A stretch of DNA of 36,635 nucleotides from Piscirickettsia litoralis (lineage in GTDB: Bacteria > Pseudomonadota > Gammaproteobacteria > Piscirickettsiales > Piscirickettsiaceae): positions 587,016 through 623,650 of the forward strand of contig NZ_MDTU01000001.1 in the NCBI RefSeq assembly GCF_001720395.1. Reading direction: 5' to 3'. This document shows, piece after piece, positions 28,336 to 36,635 of this stretch. Position numbers and translations under genes: made by a program. Positions within the stretch are counted from its first letter, which is position 1; each line of letters opens with the position of its first letter. The notes under the pieces are model-generated. The model made no database searches. It was not told the origin of the DNA and saw only the letters and a program-made list of their open reading frames with translations.

Positions 28336-30267
28336 ATGAAAAACAATTTTTATTCCTCTGCTACAATTTCAATGCTAGCACTTGCTCTTAGCGCCTGCAC
28401 AACAACTTCAATAATTCAACACCCTCATTCCACTGCCGTATCGGCCCCTGTTGCATCGATTCATAATCAATCCAATAATTCTGCACCAGCAAGCGTAAAA
28501 CCTGTATCAAACTCAATTGCAAGCCTAGCTCCAATCACCCCGATAGAAAGCCTTGCCGCAGGGCCAATCACTGAAGACCCGGATGTTGAACTGTGGCAGC
28601 GAATTCGCCAACATTTTGCCCTCAATCATTATAATAATATACCGCGTGTGCAATATTACATCCGTTGGTATTTAAAACATTCGAAAGACTTTAAAACCAG
28701 CATAGAGCGTGCCACCCCTTTTCTTTATTATATTGTCGAACAAGTCGAAGAGCGCCACATCCCTATGGAAATCGCCCTACTTCCTCTTGTTGAAAGTGGG
28801 TTTCGACCGAGTGTTTCTTCCAGTGCCGGCGCCTCTGGCCTGTGGCAACTGATGCCAATCACAGCCTCTCGTTTTGGTGTAAAACAAAACTGGTGGTACG
28901 ACGGCCGTTTTGATATTGGCAAATCCACCCGCTCAGCATTAAATTATTTACTTTATCTACACAACTTTTTCGATGGCAATTGGCTGCTTGCCCTCGCCGC
29001 TTATAATTCAGGTGAAGGCACCGTCCAGCAGGCGATTACTAAGAATATGCGCGCACATAAACCCACATCTTACTGGAACCTCGCCCTACCTCGCGAAACC
29101 CGTGACTATGTACCAAAATTACTCGCTGCCGCCGCCATTATTGCCGACCCTGAAGCATATAACATTCACATTCCGCAAATAGAAAATAAACCCCAAATTA
29201 TGCCTATCGATATGGGTGGACAAGTCAACCTTGCTCAAGTCGCGAAATATGCGGGGATTAGCACCGATGAACTTAACCGATTAAACCCCGGCTATACGCG
29301 CTTAATCACATCTCCTAAAGGGCCACATATTCTTTGGCTGCCTATTGCAGCGGCAAAACGCCTAGAAAGCCACATGAGCCAGCACCCAAGAAAGCAACTA
29401 CTTTCTTGGCACCGCTACCGTGTTCAACCCGGAGATACCATCAGCGGCATCGCCAACAAACTAGATATTCCTACACGTATGCTCAGCGAGGTCAATCAAC
29501 TCGACGGCCATCTCATTTATCCCGGGCAGTTTTTGCTCTATCCAGCACCTAAGGCAACACGCCATGTTAAAAATAATACCAATAAAAAACCAAGGTCTGT
29601 CGCTGTAACCACACCAAAACTCTATACCGTTCGTTCTGGTGATAGCCTATGGGAAATTAGCAAACGCTACCATATACGTGTTGCAGATATCAAACATTGG
29701 AATCCAACTATCCATGAACAAAGCCTAACGATTGGCCAAACGCTACATTTACAACCCACAACAACGACGCAAAACAAGACTATTGCTCACCGGTCCCGAC
29801 ATGCGCCTTACTTTGTTCAAGCCGGCGACTCAATCTCAACGATTGCTCAAAGGTTTAACATTACAACCGCACAATTAAAATCCTGGAATCATTTAAAATC
29901 CGATCAGATTTATCCAAAGCAAAAACTACTCGTTCAAGCACCCAAAGAACAAATGCTCACCTATAAAGTAAAATCAGGAGACAATTTATACAAAATATCC
30001 CAACTATTTGATGTTAACGTCAATGACATTATGTACTGGAATCACTTAACCAATAACAATATCCATCCTGGCCAACAATTAAAAATCGCTAAAAATAAAG
30101 CAAATCACATTAATAAAGTGGCTTATAAAGTCCGTAATGGCGACACGCTTTATTCGATCAGTCGCCACTATGATACAACCGTTGCCAGCCTACAACACTG
30201 GAACCAGTTAAGTAATAATAATATCAAAGCAGGTCAAGCGCTCACCATTTATACCGATACTGCTTAA
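28336..30267 (+). CDS. mltD: Membrane-bound lytic murein transglycosylase D
   Basis: A 643-residue lipoprotein (lipobox LSAC, acylated C21) that cleaves peptidoglycan by the lytic transglycosylase reaction. The SLT domain at about 125-270 has the catalytic E153 in LPLVESGFRP, then SSAGASGLWQLMPITASRFG and LALAAYNSGEGTV. Five LysM peptidoglycan-binding repeats follow, beginning at about residues 361, 429, 491, 542 and 596, each with the YxVxxGDxLxxI pattern. Most MltD proteins carry two to four, so this copy has an extended wall-binding tail. The spacers between LysM units are short and basic. Divergent from the methyltransferase. Intact despite its length. Confidence 0.95.
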   Translation: MKNNFYSSATISMLALALSACTTTSIIQHPHSTAVSAPVASIHNQSNNSAPASVKPVSNSIASLAPITPIESLAAGPITEDPDVELWQRIRQHFALNHYNNIPRVQYYIRWYLKHSKDFKTSIERATPFLYYIVEQVEERHIPMEIALLPLVESGFRPSVSSSAGASGLWQLMPITASRFGVKQNWWYDGRFDIGKSTRSALNYLLYLHNFFDGNWLLALAAYNSGEGTVQQAITKNMRAHKPTSYWNLALPRETRDYVPKLLAAAAIIADPEAYNIHIPQIENKPQIMPIDMGGQVNLAQVAKYAGISTDELNRLNPGYTRLITSPKGPHILWLPIAAAKRLESHMSQHPRKQLLSWHRYRVQPGDTISGIANKLDIPTRMLSEVNQLDGHLIYPGQFLLYPAPKATRHVKNNTNKKPRSVAVTTPKLYTVRSGDSLWEISKRYHIRVADIKHWNPTIHEQSLTIGQTLHLQPTTTTQNKTIAHRSRHAPYFVQAGDSISTIAQRFNITTAQLKSWNHLKSDQIYPKQKLLVQAPKEQMLTYKVKSGDNLYKISQLFDVNVNDIMYWNHLTNNNIHPGQQLKIAKNKANHINKVAYKVRNGDTLYSISRHYDTTVASLQHWNQLSNNNIKAGQALTIYTDTA

Positions 30268-30343
30268 AGCCTTATTAGCCTCATTGACTTTGCTTTTTAT
30301 TAAGAATTATCGCATGCTATAGAGCCATATTTTTTATAACAGC

Positions 30344-31529
30344 ATGAGTTATTTTATGAAGCCCTTAAATAAAGACATACAAATTCTAGCGCAATCCCCG
30401 ATTCGCTCTGCAACAACACGCTGTAACGAGCTTAACGGCATCAACCTTGGCCAAGGTGTCTGTGACCTTCCAGTACAAAAAGCAATCAAAGATGCGGCCT
30501 CTGCAGCAATTTACAATAACCAAAATTTGTATTCAGATAATCGTGGTGTATCCGAATTAAGACAGGCACTGCGCCATAAAATCGCCAATTTCAACCTTAT
30601 TGACGTGAATCCTGATAACGAATTGCTCATCACCCATGGTGCAACCGGCGGCTATGTTTCAGCACTAAAAACCTTATGTGACCCCGGTGATGAAATCATC
30701 CTATTCGAACCTTTCTATGGTTACCACCGTAATATCGCAGAGACACTAGGGATCACAGTTAAAACTGTCAGTATAAATCTCAACGATTATGCTTTTTCCA
30801 TAGATGAATTAAAACAGCAAATTAGCCCTAAAACCAAAGCGATTATTATCTGCACACCAAACAACCCAACGGGTAAAGTATTTACAAAAGATGAACTCAA
30901 TACAATTGGCCAACTTGCAATAGAGCAAGATCTTTATGTCATCACTGACGAAATGTATGAATATTTCACCTATCCTGGTTTCAAGCACGTTTCATTTGCG
31001 AGCCTTGATGAAAGATATTGGCAACGCACAATTACCCTTTCGGGCTTTTCCAAAGTATTTAACATCACCGGCTGGCGTCTTGGCTATGCTTATGGCCCAG
31101 AAGAGCTTATTGTTCGAATGAGCCAAATACAAGATTTATTTTATGTCTGCCCAGTCACCCCCTTGCAACATGCCGTAGCAGAAGCACTAAAACTTCCTGA
31201 AAGCTATTACCATGAATTGCAAGATACTTTTTTACACAAACGCGATTTAATGGTCACAACGTTGCGCAATATTGGCTTTGATGTGCCCAATCCACAAGGG
31301 GCCTATTACCTCCTTGTCGATGCCAAAAATGGTCCATTAGGGCAAATAGATAACTTGGCATCCACGCTCTTAGAAGAATCTAAAGTCGCTACAGTGCCAG
31401 GTTCTGCCTTTTATCTTGACCAAAACAAAGGTCACTCTCAACTGCGCTTCTGTTTTGCACAAGGTGAAGATAAAATAAATCAGGCGATTAAAAAAACTCT
31501 CTGCCTTTTTCAAAAATCACACCCTTTAA
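30344..31529 (+). CDS. PLP-dependent aminotransferase class I/II, C-terminal frameshift
   Basis: Fold type I aminotransferase, about 390 residues after repair, resembling YbdL (methionine) and kynurenine aminotransferases. Marks are INLGQGVCDLP, the CTPNNPTGKVF loop with the invariant Asn-Pro, TDEMYEYFTYPG, and the PLP lysine in SGFSKVFNITGWRLGY. The raw frame runs to 31588 with an odd tail. With six A instead of seven at 31490-31496 it reads AIKKLSAFFKNHTL and stops at 31529, before the terminator hairpin, a far more natural end. Start either 30344 or the ATG at 30356, which begins MKPLNKDI. TTGACT at about 30289 may belong to its promoter. Confidence 0.85.
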
Positions 31530-31542
31530 CATATCTCGCTAT

Positions 31543-31566
31543 AAAAATGGCCCACTCCTGGGCCAT
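31543..31566 (-). terminator. Terminator of the TcyP-like symporter gene
   Basis: Perfect 8-bp stem ATGGCCCA / TGGGCCAT with a 4-nt loop (31547-31566). Read on the minus strand it is followed by TTTTTA. It lies 34 nt beyond the symporter stop. If the aminotransferase frame is not corrected, the hairpin falls inside its coding sequence. Confidence 0.8.
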
Positions 31567-31599
31567 CACTAATAATAATGCAGCATAACTCATTTAGCT

Positions 31600-32946
31600 T
31601 TATACCGCTTGGACCTCAGCCACTGAGTTGCTTTCTTCTTTTTCTAGGTATTTATCCACTGTTAATGCAGTTGCCATGACCCCATTGACATTGGTTGCTG
31701 TCCGCCCCATATCAACAATCGGATCTACCCCTTGAACAATGGCAATAATGGCATAAGGCAACCCTAAAGTTGATAGCGTCACCGCTGCTGCTATCGACGC
31801 TGTACCTGGAATCCCTGAAATACCAAGTGATGCAATCGCATTAATAAACATCACCATCATGATAATTTGCCATGTAATCGGCTGATGCATGATCGTCATT
31901 GCCATCACCACTAACATCGCAGGAAAAACACCCGCACATGCATTAAAGCCGATTGATGAGCCTATCGTAGGCGCAAAAGTGGCTAGGTCTGGATGAACTT
32001 TAAACTTTTGTCTTAATGTTTCTTCTGTCACCGGCAACGTACCAAAACTCGAACGTGTCGTAAACGCCACCAATAACGCTTTATACGCATTTTTAAGGTA
32101 ATAAGCGGGCGACACTCCTTGTGTAGCTAAAATCACTAAATGTAAAGCAAACACGATAGCCATTGCCACATAAATCGCGACAAGATAGCTTAACACAGAT
32201 AATAACGAACTCGCGCCAGTTGCACTTGCAACATTAGCAATCAACGCTAACACACCATAAGGCGTTAGTGCGACGACAAAGCGTGCAAGCTGCTTTGAAA
32301 TTTCAAAAGCAGACTGGATAAAACTCTCAAATGGCTTCACATCTGCCACTTTTGATTTTTTAACGACCAGAGCCGCCGCACCAATAAAGATAGAGAATAA
32401 CGCAAGAGCTGCCGCATTTCCTGAGGCCATCGCCGCAATTGGGTTCGTTGGTAACATTCCTAAGATAGTATCCACCACACCGGTATAATGATGACTCGGT
32501 TGTAGGTCAACTCCTGGAATAACAAGCCCAGCTCCTAAGTTAAAGACCTTACCCACCAGCATGCCTATGCCTGCAGAAATACCGGTTAAGATTAACAGCA
32601 TAGCAACAAAGCGTATCGCCGAAGCTCTAAAATTCGCCGCTCCCTTATCACTTAAACTTAACAAAGCAGAAACTAACGATGTGAATACTAAAGGGATTAC
32701 CAGCATCTTTAATAAATCAATATAGCCTGCACCAATGAGGTGAAAAGCGCTGCTTAAATCAGCCATCGCCTCGCTCTCACCGACTAAGCTAAAACGTGCT
32801 AATGCCCCTAAAACCACTCCTACAACAAGAGCGATTAACACCAAACCATTAAATTTCATACCCTTGCGCTGCAATACGTAAAGAGCCAATAAAAGTGCAA
32901 TAAAAATAACTATATACACTTTACTTAAAACCAAAGCCGACATCAC
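31600..32946 (-). CDS. Dicarboxylate/amino acid:cation symporter, L-cystine transporter (TcyP) type
   Basis: A 448-residue DAACS-family symporter with eight membrane helices and two re-entrant hairpins. The family motifs are present: YIDLLKMLVIPLVFTSLVSA, the hairpin-1 serine-rich AFTTRSSFGTLPV, and the substrate-site DMGRTATNVNGVM. The serine-rich loop and DMGRTATN variant resemble TcyP (YdjN), which imports L-cystine with cations, more than the glutamate/C4-dicarboxylate carriers. Cystine uptake would feed SufS, but that link is only a guess. Convergent with the aminotransferase and ending in a strong terminator. Confidence 0.82.
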   Translation of the reverse strand: MMSALVLSKVYIVIFIALLLALYVLQRKGMKFNGLVLIALVVGVVLGALARFSLVGESEAMADLSSAFHLIGAGYIDLLKMLVIPLVFTSLVSALLSLSDKGAANFRASAIRFVAMLLILTGISAGIGMLVGKVFNLGAGLVIPGVDLQPSHHYTGVVDTILGMLPTNPIAAMASGNAAALALFSIFIGAAALVVKKSKVADVKPFESFIQSAFEISKQLARFVVALTPYGVLALIANVASATGASSLLSVLSYLVAIYVAMAIVFALHLVILATQGVSPAYYLKNAYKALLVAFTTRSSFGTLPVTEETLRQKFKVHPDLATFAPTIGSSIGFNACAGVFPAMLVVMAMTIMHQPITWQIIMMVMFINAIASLGISGIPGTASIAAAVTLSTLGLPYAIIAIVQGVDPIVDMGRTATNVNGVMATALTVDKYLEKEESNSVAEVQAV

Positions 32947-33335
32947 TAAACCTCAAAAAAACCATTAAAACTGATAACAACTACTCAATAGCAAAAGCGA
33001 ATGATTGTCTTAACAACAACGCCAAATACAACAGCTACAGTTAAACGGATAACGATATATACTCATCGATTAATCCCACACCATTCAAATCAAATTTAAA
33101 ATACTTAAAGTAACCAAAAGGAAAAACAGCAATAAATGCTAAAGACAACTGTGTATTAGCAACAACAGCCAAAAAGAGAGGAATTTTGATTGTAATGAAG
33201 TTCACGTTTCACAGTTTAAGAACTCTCGTTAAATCATTAAATAAATTACGAACTCTATCAAGCTAACAAACTTGGTTTAGATTTGCAAGAGAAACATGAG
33301 AATTGTTCTCAATATTAACCTAGAAACTAGGCTAG
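32947..33335. other. Intergenic region between the LysR and symporter genes
   Basis: About 390 bases, very AT-rich, between the lysR-type gene and the symporter, both on the minus strand. It must hold the symporter promoter, but I see no convincing hexamer pair. There are no long repeats and no coding-like frame on either strand. Confidence 0.4.
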
Positions 33336-34223
33336 TTATTGAATTAAAGACGACAAGATCAACTTTTTCAATAACGCCATCGTCGAAGATAACACCTTAT
33401 TTTTATGATGAATTAAGTAAATATCAATACTGCTTGCTACATCTGTCATATTCAATGCCCTCAAACGCCCTTCAGCCAGATCATCTTGCAAAGCTAAATC
33501 GGGCAAGAGAGTGACTCCCAATCCCTTACGTACCGCCTCCTTAACAGCATAATTATTATTCATTTTCAAACGCTTGTGCTCGATTTGCCAGCGTTCCAGA
33601 CAGGCATCTAAGCTTTGAAAAACAGTAGTGCTTTCCTCGCTGGTAATCAGCGTTTCTCCCCTTAAGTCCTGCCCTTGAACCTGCTCACATGCTGCAAGAC
33701 GGTGTTCAGGCGCAACCACCATAAGCATCTGAGCCACACCACAACAGAACTGCTCTAAATCAGGACGGTGGGGAATCGGACCTAAAATATACAAATCCGC
33801 TTCATTATTATCAAGTTGCCTCAATTGATTATTACGATTATCCACTAGCACTTCCAACTCCACATGAGGAAAGCGCTTATAAAACTCAGATAAGCACCCC
33901 AATACAGCATCCTGCAGAATATTGTGAATAGAAAGGGTTATTCTTCCATAGCCTTGCTCTGAATCTAGTAATACTTGCTCTTTTAAAACACTCACCTCAT
34001 GCAAAACACGCCGAGCATGTTTAATCAACGTCTTGCCTGTAGAGGTCAAATACACCTCATGATTAAGGCGTTCTATTACGGGGCTATTGCATTGAAGTTC
34101 TAGTTGCTTAATCAACTTAGAAACCGCAGGTTGGCTCAAATGCAACGATTTAGCTGCCTGTGAGAAATTCAGATACTTAGAAAAAACCAAAAAGGCTTCG
34201 AGTTGACGAAGTGTAATATGCAT
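33336..34223 (-). CDS. LysR-type transcriptional regulator
   Basis: A 295-residue LysR regulator. The N-terminal winged HTH is complete: MHITLRQLEAFLVFSKYLNF, SQAAKSLHLSQPAVSKLIKQ and LELQC. It is followed by the two-lobed effector domain (GRITLSIHNILQDAVLGCLS; LGVTLLPDLALQDDLAEGRL). The start is either the first ATG at 34229 or the ATG at 34223; the latter matches the usual family start. Divergent from the csaA-like gene across an AT-rich gap of about 100 bp that could hold its operator. Its target could be either neighbour. The effector cannot be told. Confidence 0.9.
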   Translation of the reverse strand: MHITLRQLEAFLVFSKYLNFSQAAKSLHLSQPAVSKLIKQLELQCNSPVIERLNHEVYLTSTGKTLIKHARRVLHEVSVLKEQVLLDSEQGYGRITLSIHNILQDAVLGCLSEFYKRFPHVELEVLVDNRNNQLRQLDNNEADLYILGPIPHRPDLEQFCCGVAQMLMVVAPEHRLAACEQVQGQDLRGETLITSEESTTVFQSLDACLERWQIEHKRLKMNNNYAVKEAVRKGLGVTLLPDLALQDDLAEGRLRALNMTDVASSIDIYLIHHKNKVLSSTMALLKKLILSSLIQ

Positions 34224-34330
34224 AGCCATAACTTTTAGTAATATTTTAATAATTATTATTAATTTTACATTATAACCATGACATCGTAAAATTTTTATAA
34301 ATCGTCATCTAACCAAAAATTAGGGCAAAA

Positions 34331-34666
34331 ATGAAAGAGACTACATGGGAAGATTTCCAAAAGATTGACCTTAGAATAGGCACTATTTTAGAAGTCATTG
34401 ACTTCCCTGAAGCAAGAAAACCCGCTTATCGGCTAAGCGTTGATTTTGGCAAAGATATTGGAATTAAAAAATCCAGTGCACAACTTACTGACCTCTATAC
34501 TAAAGAAAGCTTAGTCGGAAAACGCGTCATTGCTGTCATTAATTTCCCAAAGAAACAAATCGGACCTATCCAATCAGAATGTCTAGTAGTAGGGTTTCAT
34601 CGAGACGACGGCGTTATTTTAGCGATTCCTGATGGTGCAATCCCCAACGGAGCTAGGCTTGTGTAA
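34331..34666 (+). CDS. CsaA-like tRNA-binding domain protein
   Basis: A 111-residue single OB-fold domain of the EMAP-II / tRNA-binding type: FQKIDLRIGTILEVIDFPEA, then PAYRLSVDFGKDIGIKKSSA, QLTDLY, and the closing GVILAIPDGAIPNGARLV. It has the length and motifs of CsaA, described as a secretion-related chaperone in Bacillus and as a tRNA-binding protein by structure. AGGG lies about 8 nt before the ATG. It is divergent from the lysR-type gene and followed by the AEC carrier gene. Intact. Confidence 0.88.
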   Translation: MKETTWEDFQKIDLRIGTILEVIDFPEARKPAYRLSVDFGKDIGIKKSSAQLTDLYTKESLVGKRVIAVINFPKKQIGPIQSECLVVGFHRDDGVILAIPDGAIPNGARLV

Positions 34667-34760
34667 CCCAAGCAGCCAACAAGTGACCAAACTCTATCTT
34701 TCTTATTAAAGCCTAATTTCTACCTCTAATATTTAAATTAACTATTTTCAGGAGTGCAGC

Positions 34761-35689
34761 ATGCTAATATTTAATGCAATTCTCCCCGTTTTTTAATCAT
34801 GGCTCTCGGCTTCAGTGCTGAAAAATATGAATTACTCGGCAAGCAAGGAGCCTATGTACTCAATCGCTTTGTCTTCTACTTTGGTTTACCGCTACTTATT
34901 TTTACCTCCCTTTCTCAGCAAGTACTCTCATCAATGTTTAATTTCAGATTTATTTTGGCATTCGCATTAGGTATGGCGATTAGCTTTTGCTTAATCATAT
35001 TAGTCAAAAAAATTGCCTTTAAAAACGACAGCCAAGCTGAAATTACCATTAAGTCATTACTCGCTTCACTACCCAATACTGGATTTATGGGGATTCCTAT
35101 ACTGTCTGTTGTGGTAGGCACCACAGGTATTATTGCCGCAGTGATTGCAACAATTTTAACATTAGTCTTATTACTCATCACTGGACCTTGGGTCAACCAA
35201 GAAAAAGTCGGGCATAAAGTTAACTTGAGCTGTGTTGCCCTACAGCTCATTAAACAACCTATTATTATCGCTATGATCACGGCCTTTGTTTTTTCAGGCT
35301 TACATCTCCACTTGCCTCATATGATCAGCCCAGCCCTTAAAATGATTGCGAGCACAGCAACGCCTTGTGCACTCTTTGCCATTGGTGCGACTTTAGCAGA
35401 AGATAAAATCTCACTAAAGGTAAAGGATACCTGCATCATCTCTCTGTTAAAGCTTGCAGTTCAGCCTTTGCTCACTATGGTGCTATTGCTTATTTTCCAA
35501 GTCCCCACTCAATGGGCTATTGCAGGCGTAATTCTAGCTTCACTCCCCATCGCAACGGTAGTTTTTATCTATGCTGCACAATCGCAGATCTATGTCCGCG
35601 AAAGCTCTTCAGTAATCGCTATCACAACCATTGCCTCAATTGTCACTCTACCAGTATTTATCCTTATATCTCATCAGTTATGGCATTAA
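34761..35689 (+). CDS. AEC-family carrier (auxin efflux carrier family), start frameshifted
   Basis: Ten-helix AEC-family transporter, 309 residues after repair. Family features are LPNTGFMGIPILSVVVG in the middle, PWVNQEKVG in the loop, TPCALFAIGATLAE after it, and the LKLAVQPLLTMVLLL and ASLPIATVVFIYAAQ helices. The raw open frame starts at 34799, inside helix 1. The true start is the ATG at 34761 with AGGAG 6 nt upstream, giving MLIFNAILPVFLIMALGF if the T6 run at 34789-34794 is seven. Bacterial members carry organic acids such as malate or malonate; the substrate here is unknown. Confidence 0.85.
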
Positions 35690-36003
35690 TTGTATTTGTA
35701 TTAAGAAAGTTAGCCCACTCTATAAATTTAATCGCTCTCTTACGCAGAAGACTTCTTCTAACTCGATGTTAAAAACAACGAAACGACTCATTTTGAGTTT
35801 TTGAGACATATTTAAAGAAGGTGTTCAGCGGCAAAATGCCTAAACTGCATGTTCTCTTCCCACATGCCTCACTGGGGCTTTTCTTTGTTTGAAGTACAGA
35901 AATTCCACTGTAGCATCAATATAAAAACGGAAGTCTTGCACATTGACCAAGACGTTAGAAGCAATGATACTTATAAGTAGTCTTTAAAAACGGAATTTTT
36001 TAA
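35690..36003. other. Region between the AEC gene and the solute-binding protein gene
   Basis: About 310 bases without an intact gene. On the minus strand, from about 35980 to the stop at 35840, an ATG-less frame of some 46 codons reads FRFYIDATVEFLYFKQRKAP then VRHVGREHAV. It looks protein-like and may be the C-terminal end of a decayed gene or insertion element. I do not recognise it. A weak promoter for the next gene overlaps its upstream end. Confidence 0.35.
35943..35971 (+). promoter_or_regulatory. Possible promoter of the solute-binding protein gene
   Basis: TTGACC (35943-35948) and GATACT (35966-35971) with a 17-bp spacer. The -35 is good and the -10 matches four of six. It is 57 nt before the GTG at 36028. 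Confidence 0.35.
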
Positions 36004-36027
36004 GTGGCTGTATTGAAGTTTGCCTAT

Positions 36028-36635
36028 GTGAAATTAATTTATCTTACTTTTTTATTATCAGTTATGAGCTTATCTTATGCTAAAGAAGTTATATTTGCTT
36101 ACGAAGATAAAAGCAACTTCCCATATTATCTAGGGCAAGGCCCAGTCGTTCCTCATCAACTGCCAGGTAGTTCTGTGGAAATTGTGAAAATGGCAGCCGA
36201 AAAGCAAGGCATTCAAGTGTCTTTTATTCGTATGCCTTGGAAGCGCTGCCTGTCTAATTTAAGCTCTAACTTGGTTGATGGGACATTTAATGCAAGCTTT
36301 AAACCTGACCGTTTGAAAATGGGGGTTTACCCATTTAACCAAGGTAGAATTGATACTTCAATGCGACTATTAAGTTTATCTTATATGTTTTATGTACAAA
36401 AAGGCTCTACAATCTCATGGGATGGTCAACGCTTTAAAAACCTGACCGGCAATATCGGTTCTGTGCTTGGTTACTCTGTTTCAGATATCTTAAAAAAGAG
36501 AGGGTTTCCTGTCGATGAAAGTCCCATTTCAGTACAGCAAAATTTAGATATGCTTTTGCTGGGAAGGGTAAAAGTTGCTGCTGGGTCTGAGCACCAGGTT
36601 GATTATATTATTAGCAATAACGATAAATATAAAAA
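36028..36635 (+). CDS. Periplasmic solute-binding protein, partial at window end
   Basis: Open frame running off the end of the window, about 202 codons. It starts with a Sec signal peptide (KLIYLTFLLSVMSLSYA, cleavage before KEVIF). The mature part is an SBP_bac_3-type solute-binding fold: VIFAYEDKSNFPYYLGQG, then IVKMAAEKQGIQVSFIRMPW, KRCLSNLSSNLVDGTFNASF, and the domain-2 start LTGNIGSVLGYSVSDILKKR. This type binds amino acids or other small polar ligands, or acts as a sensor. The start is uncertain: GTG at 36028 (best signal peptide), or GTG 36004 or TTG 36013 upstream; no ATG fits. No transporter partners are visible yet. Confidence 0.75.
   Translation, partial: MKLIYLTFLLSVMSLSYAKEVIFAYEDKSNFPYYLGQGPVVPHQLPGSSVEIVKMAAEKQGIQVSFIRMPWKRCLSNLSSNLVDGTFNASFKPDRLKMGVYPFNQGRIDTSMRLLSLSYMFYVQKGSTISWDGQRFKNLTGNIGSVLGYSVSDILKKRGFPVDESPISVQQNLDMLLLGRVKVAAGSEHQVDYIISNNDKYK

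Noticed and set aside
34240-34270. AT-rich palindrome TAATAATTATTATTA between lysR and csaA-like genes
   Set aside because: Made only of A and T in an AT-rich gap. It could be part of a LysR site, but there is no specific evidence.

Overview
The window reads as an AT-rich gammaproteobacterial chromosome segment. The gene set and the Pseudomonas/Legionella-like order of the flagellar block fit a fish-pathogen-type member of the Thiotrichales such as Piscirickettsia. That placement is an inference from gene content and composition, not a database match. There is no tRNA, rRNA, CRISPR array or intact insertion sequence.

Layout. (1) 193-6539, minus strand: a SUF iron-sulfur cluster operon in the order sufR (Rrf2 regulator), sufB, sufC, sufD, sufS, A-type carrier, sufT. 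It has a good sigma70 promoter, a 25-bp palindrome just upstream of the promoter, and a terminator hairpin at its end. (2) 6886-13910: an accessory stretch of single genes. These are a Sel1-repeat lipoprotein, a ZIP metal transporter behind a Zur-box-like palindrome, a DUF523 protein, dnaQ, a DHA2-type MFS exporter, a hypothetical, a secreted HAD acid phosphatase, a phasin-like protein and a small lipoprotein. (3) 13983-27417, minus strand: a flagellar and chemotaxis cluster. In transcription order it runs fliL-like, fliL, fliN, fliO, fliP, fliQ, fliR, flhB, flhA, flhF, fleN, fliA, cheY, cheZ, cheA. A textbook sigma54 promoter sits in front of fliL. fliM, normally between fliL and fliN, is absent. 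(4) 27459-36635: a yafS-like methyltransferase divergent from mltD (five LysM repeats), a PLP aminotransferase convergent with a TcyP-like symporter, a LysR regulator, a CsaA-like protein, an AEC-family carrier, and the start of a periplasmic solute-binding protein cut by the window edge.

The most striking property is a high density of single-base frameshifts, almost all in mononucleotide runs. I count about 18 over 36 kb, in sufB, the ZIP gene, the MFS gene, a hypothetical, the acid phosphatase, cheA (two), flhF, flhA, flhB (two), fliR, fliL, the fliL-like gene, the methyltransferase, the aminotransferase and the AEC carrier. In each case a one-base change in or beside the run restores a family-like protein of expected length. 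They hit essential-type genes (sufB) as well as dispensable ones, so base-calling error is the simplest explanation. Poly(A) slippage or real gene decay are alternatives. I list each such gene over its reconstructed full span and name the run responsible.

Functionally, the SUF operon would build Fe-S clusters under Rrf2 control. The flagellar block supplies the export gate (FlhAB, FliOPQR), placement and number control (FlhF, FleN), the late sigma factor (FliA) and the core switch signalling (CheA, CheY, CheZ). Filament, hook, motor and receptor genes are outside the window.
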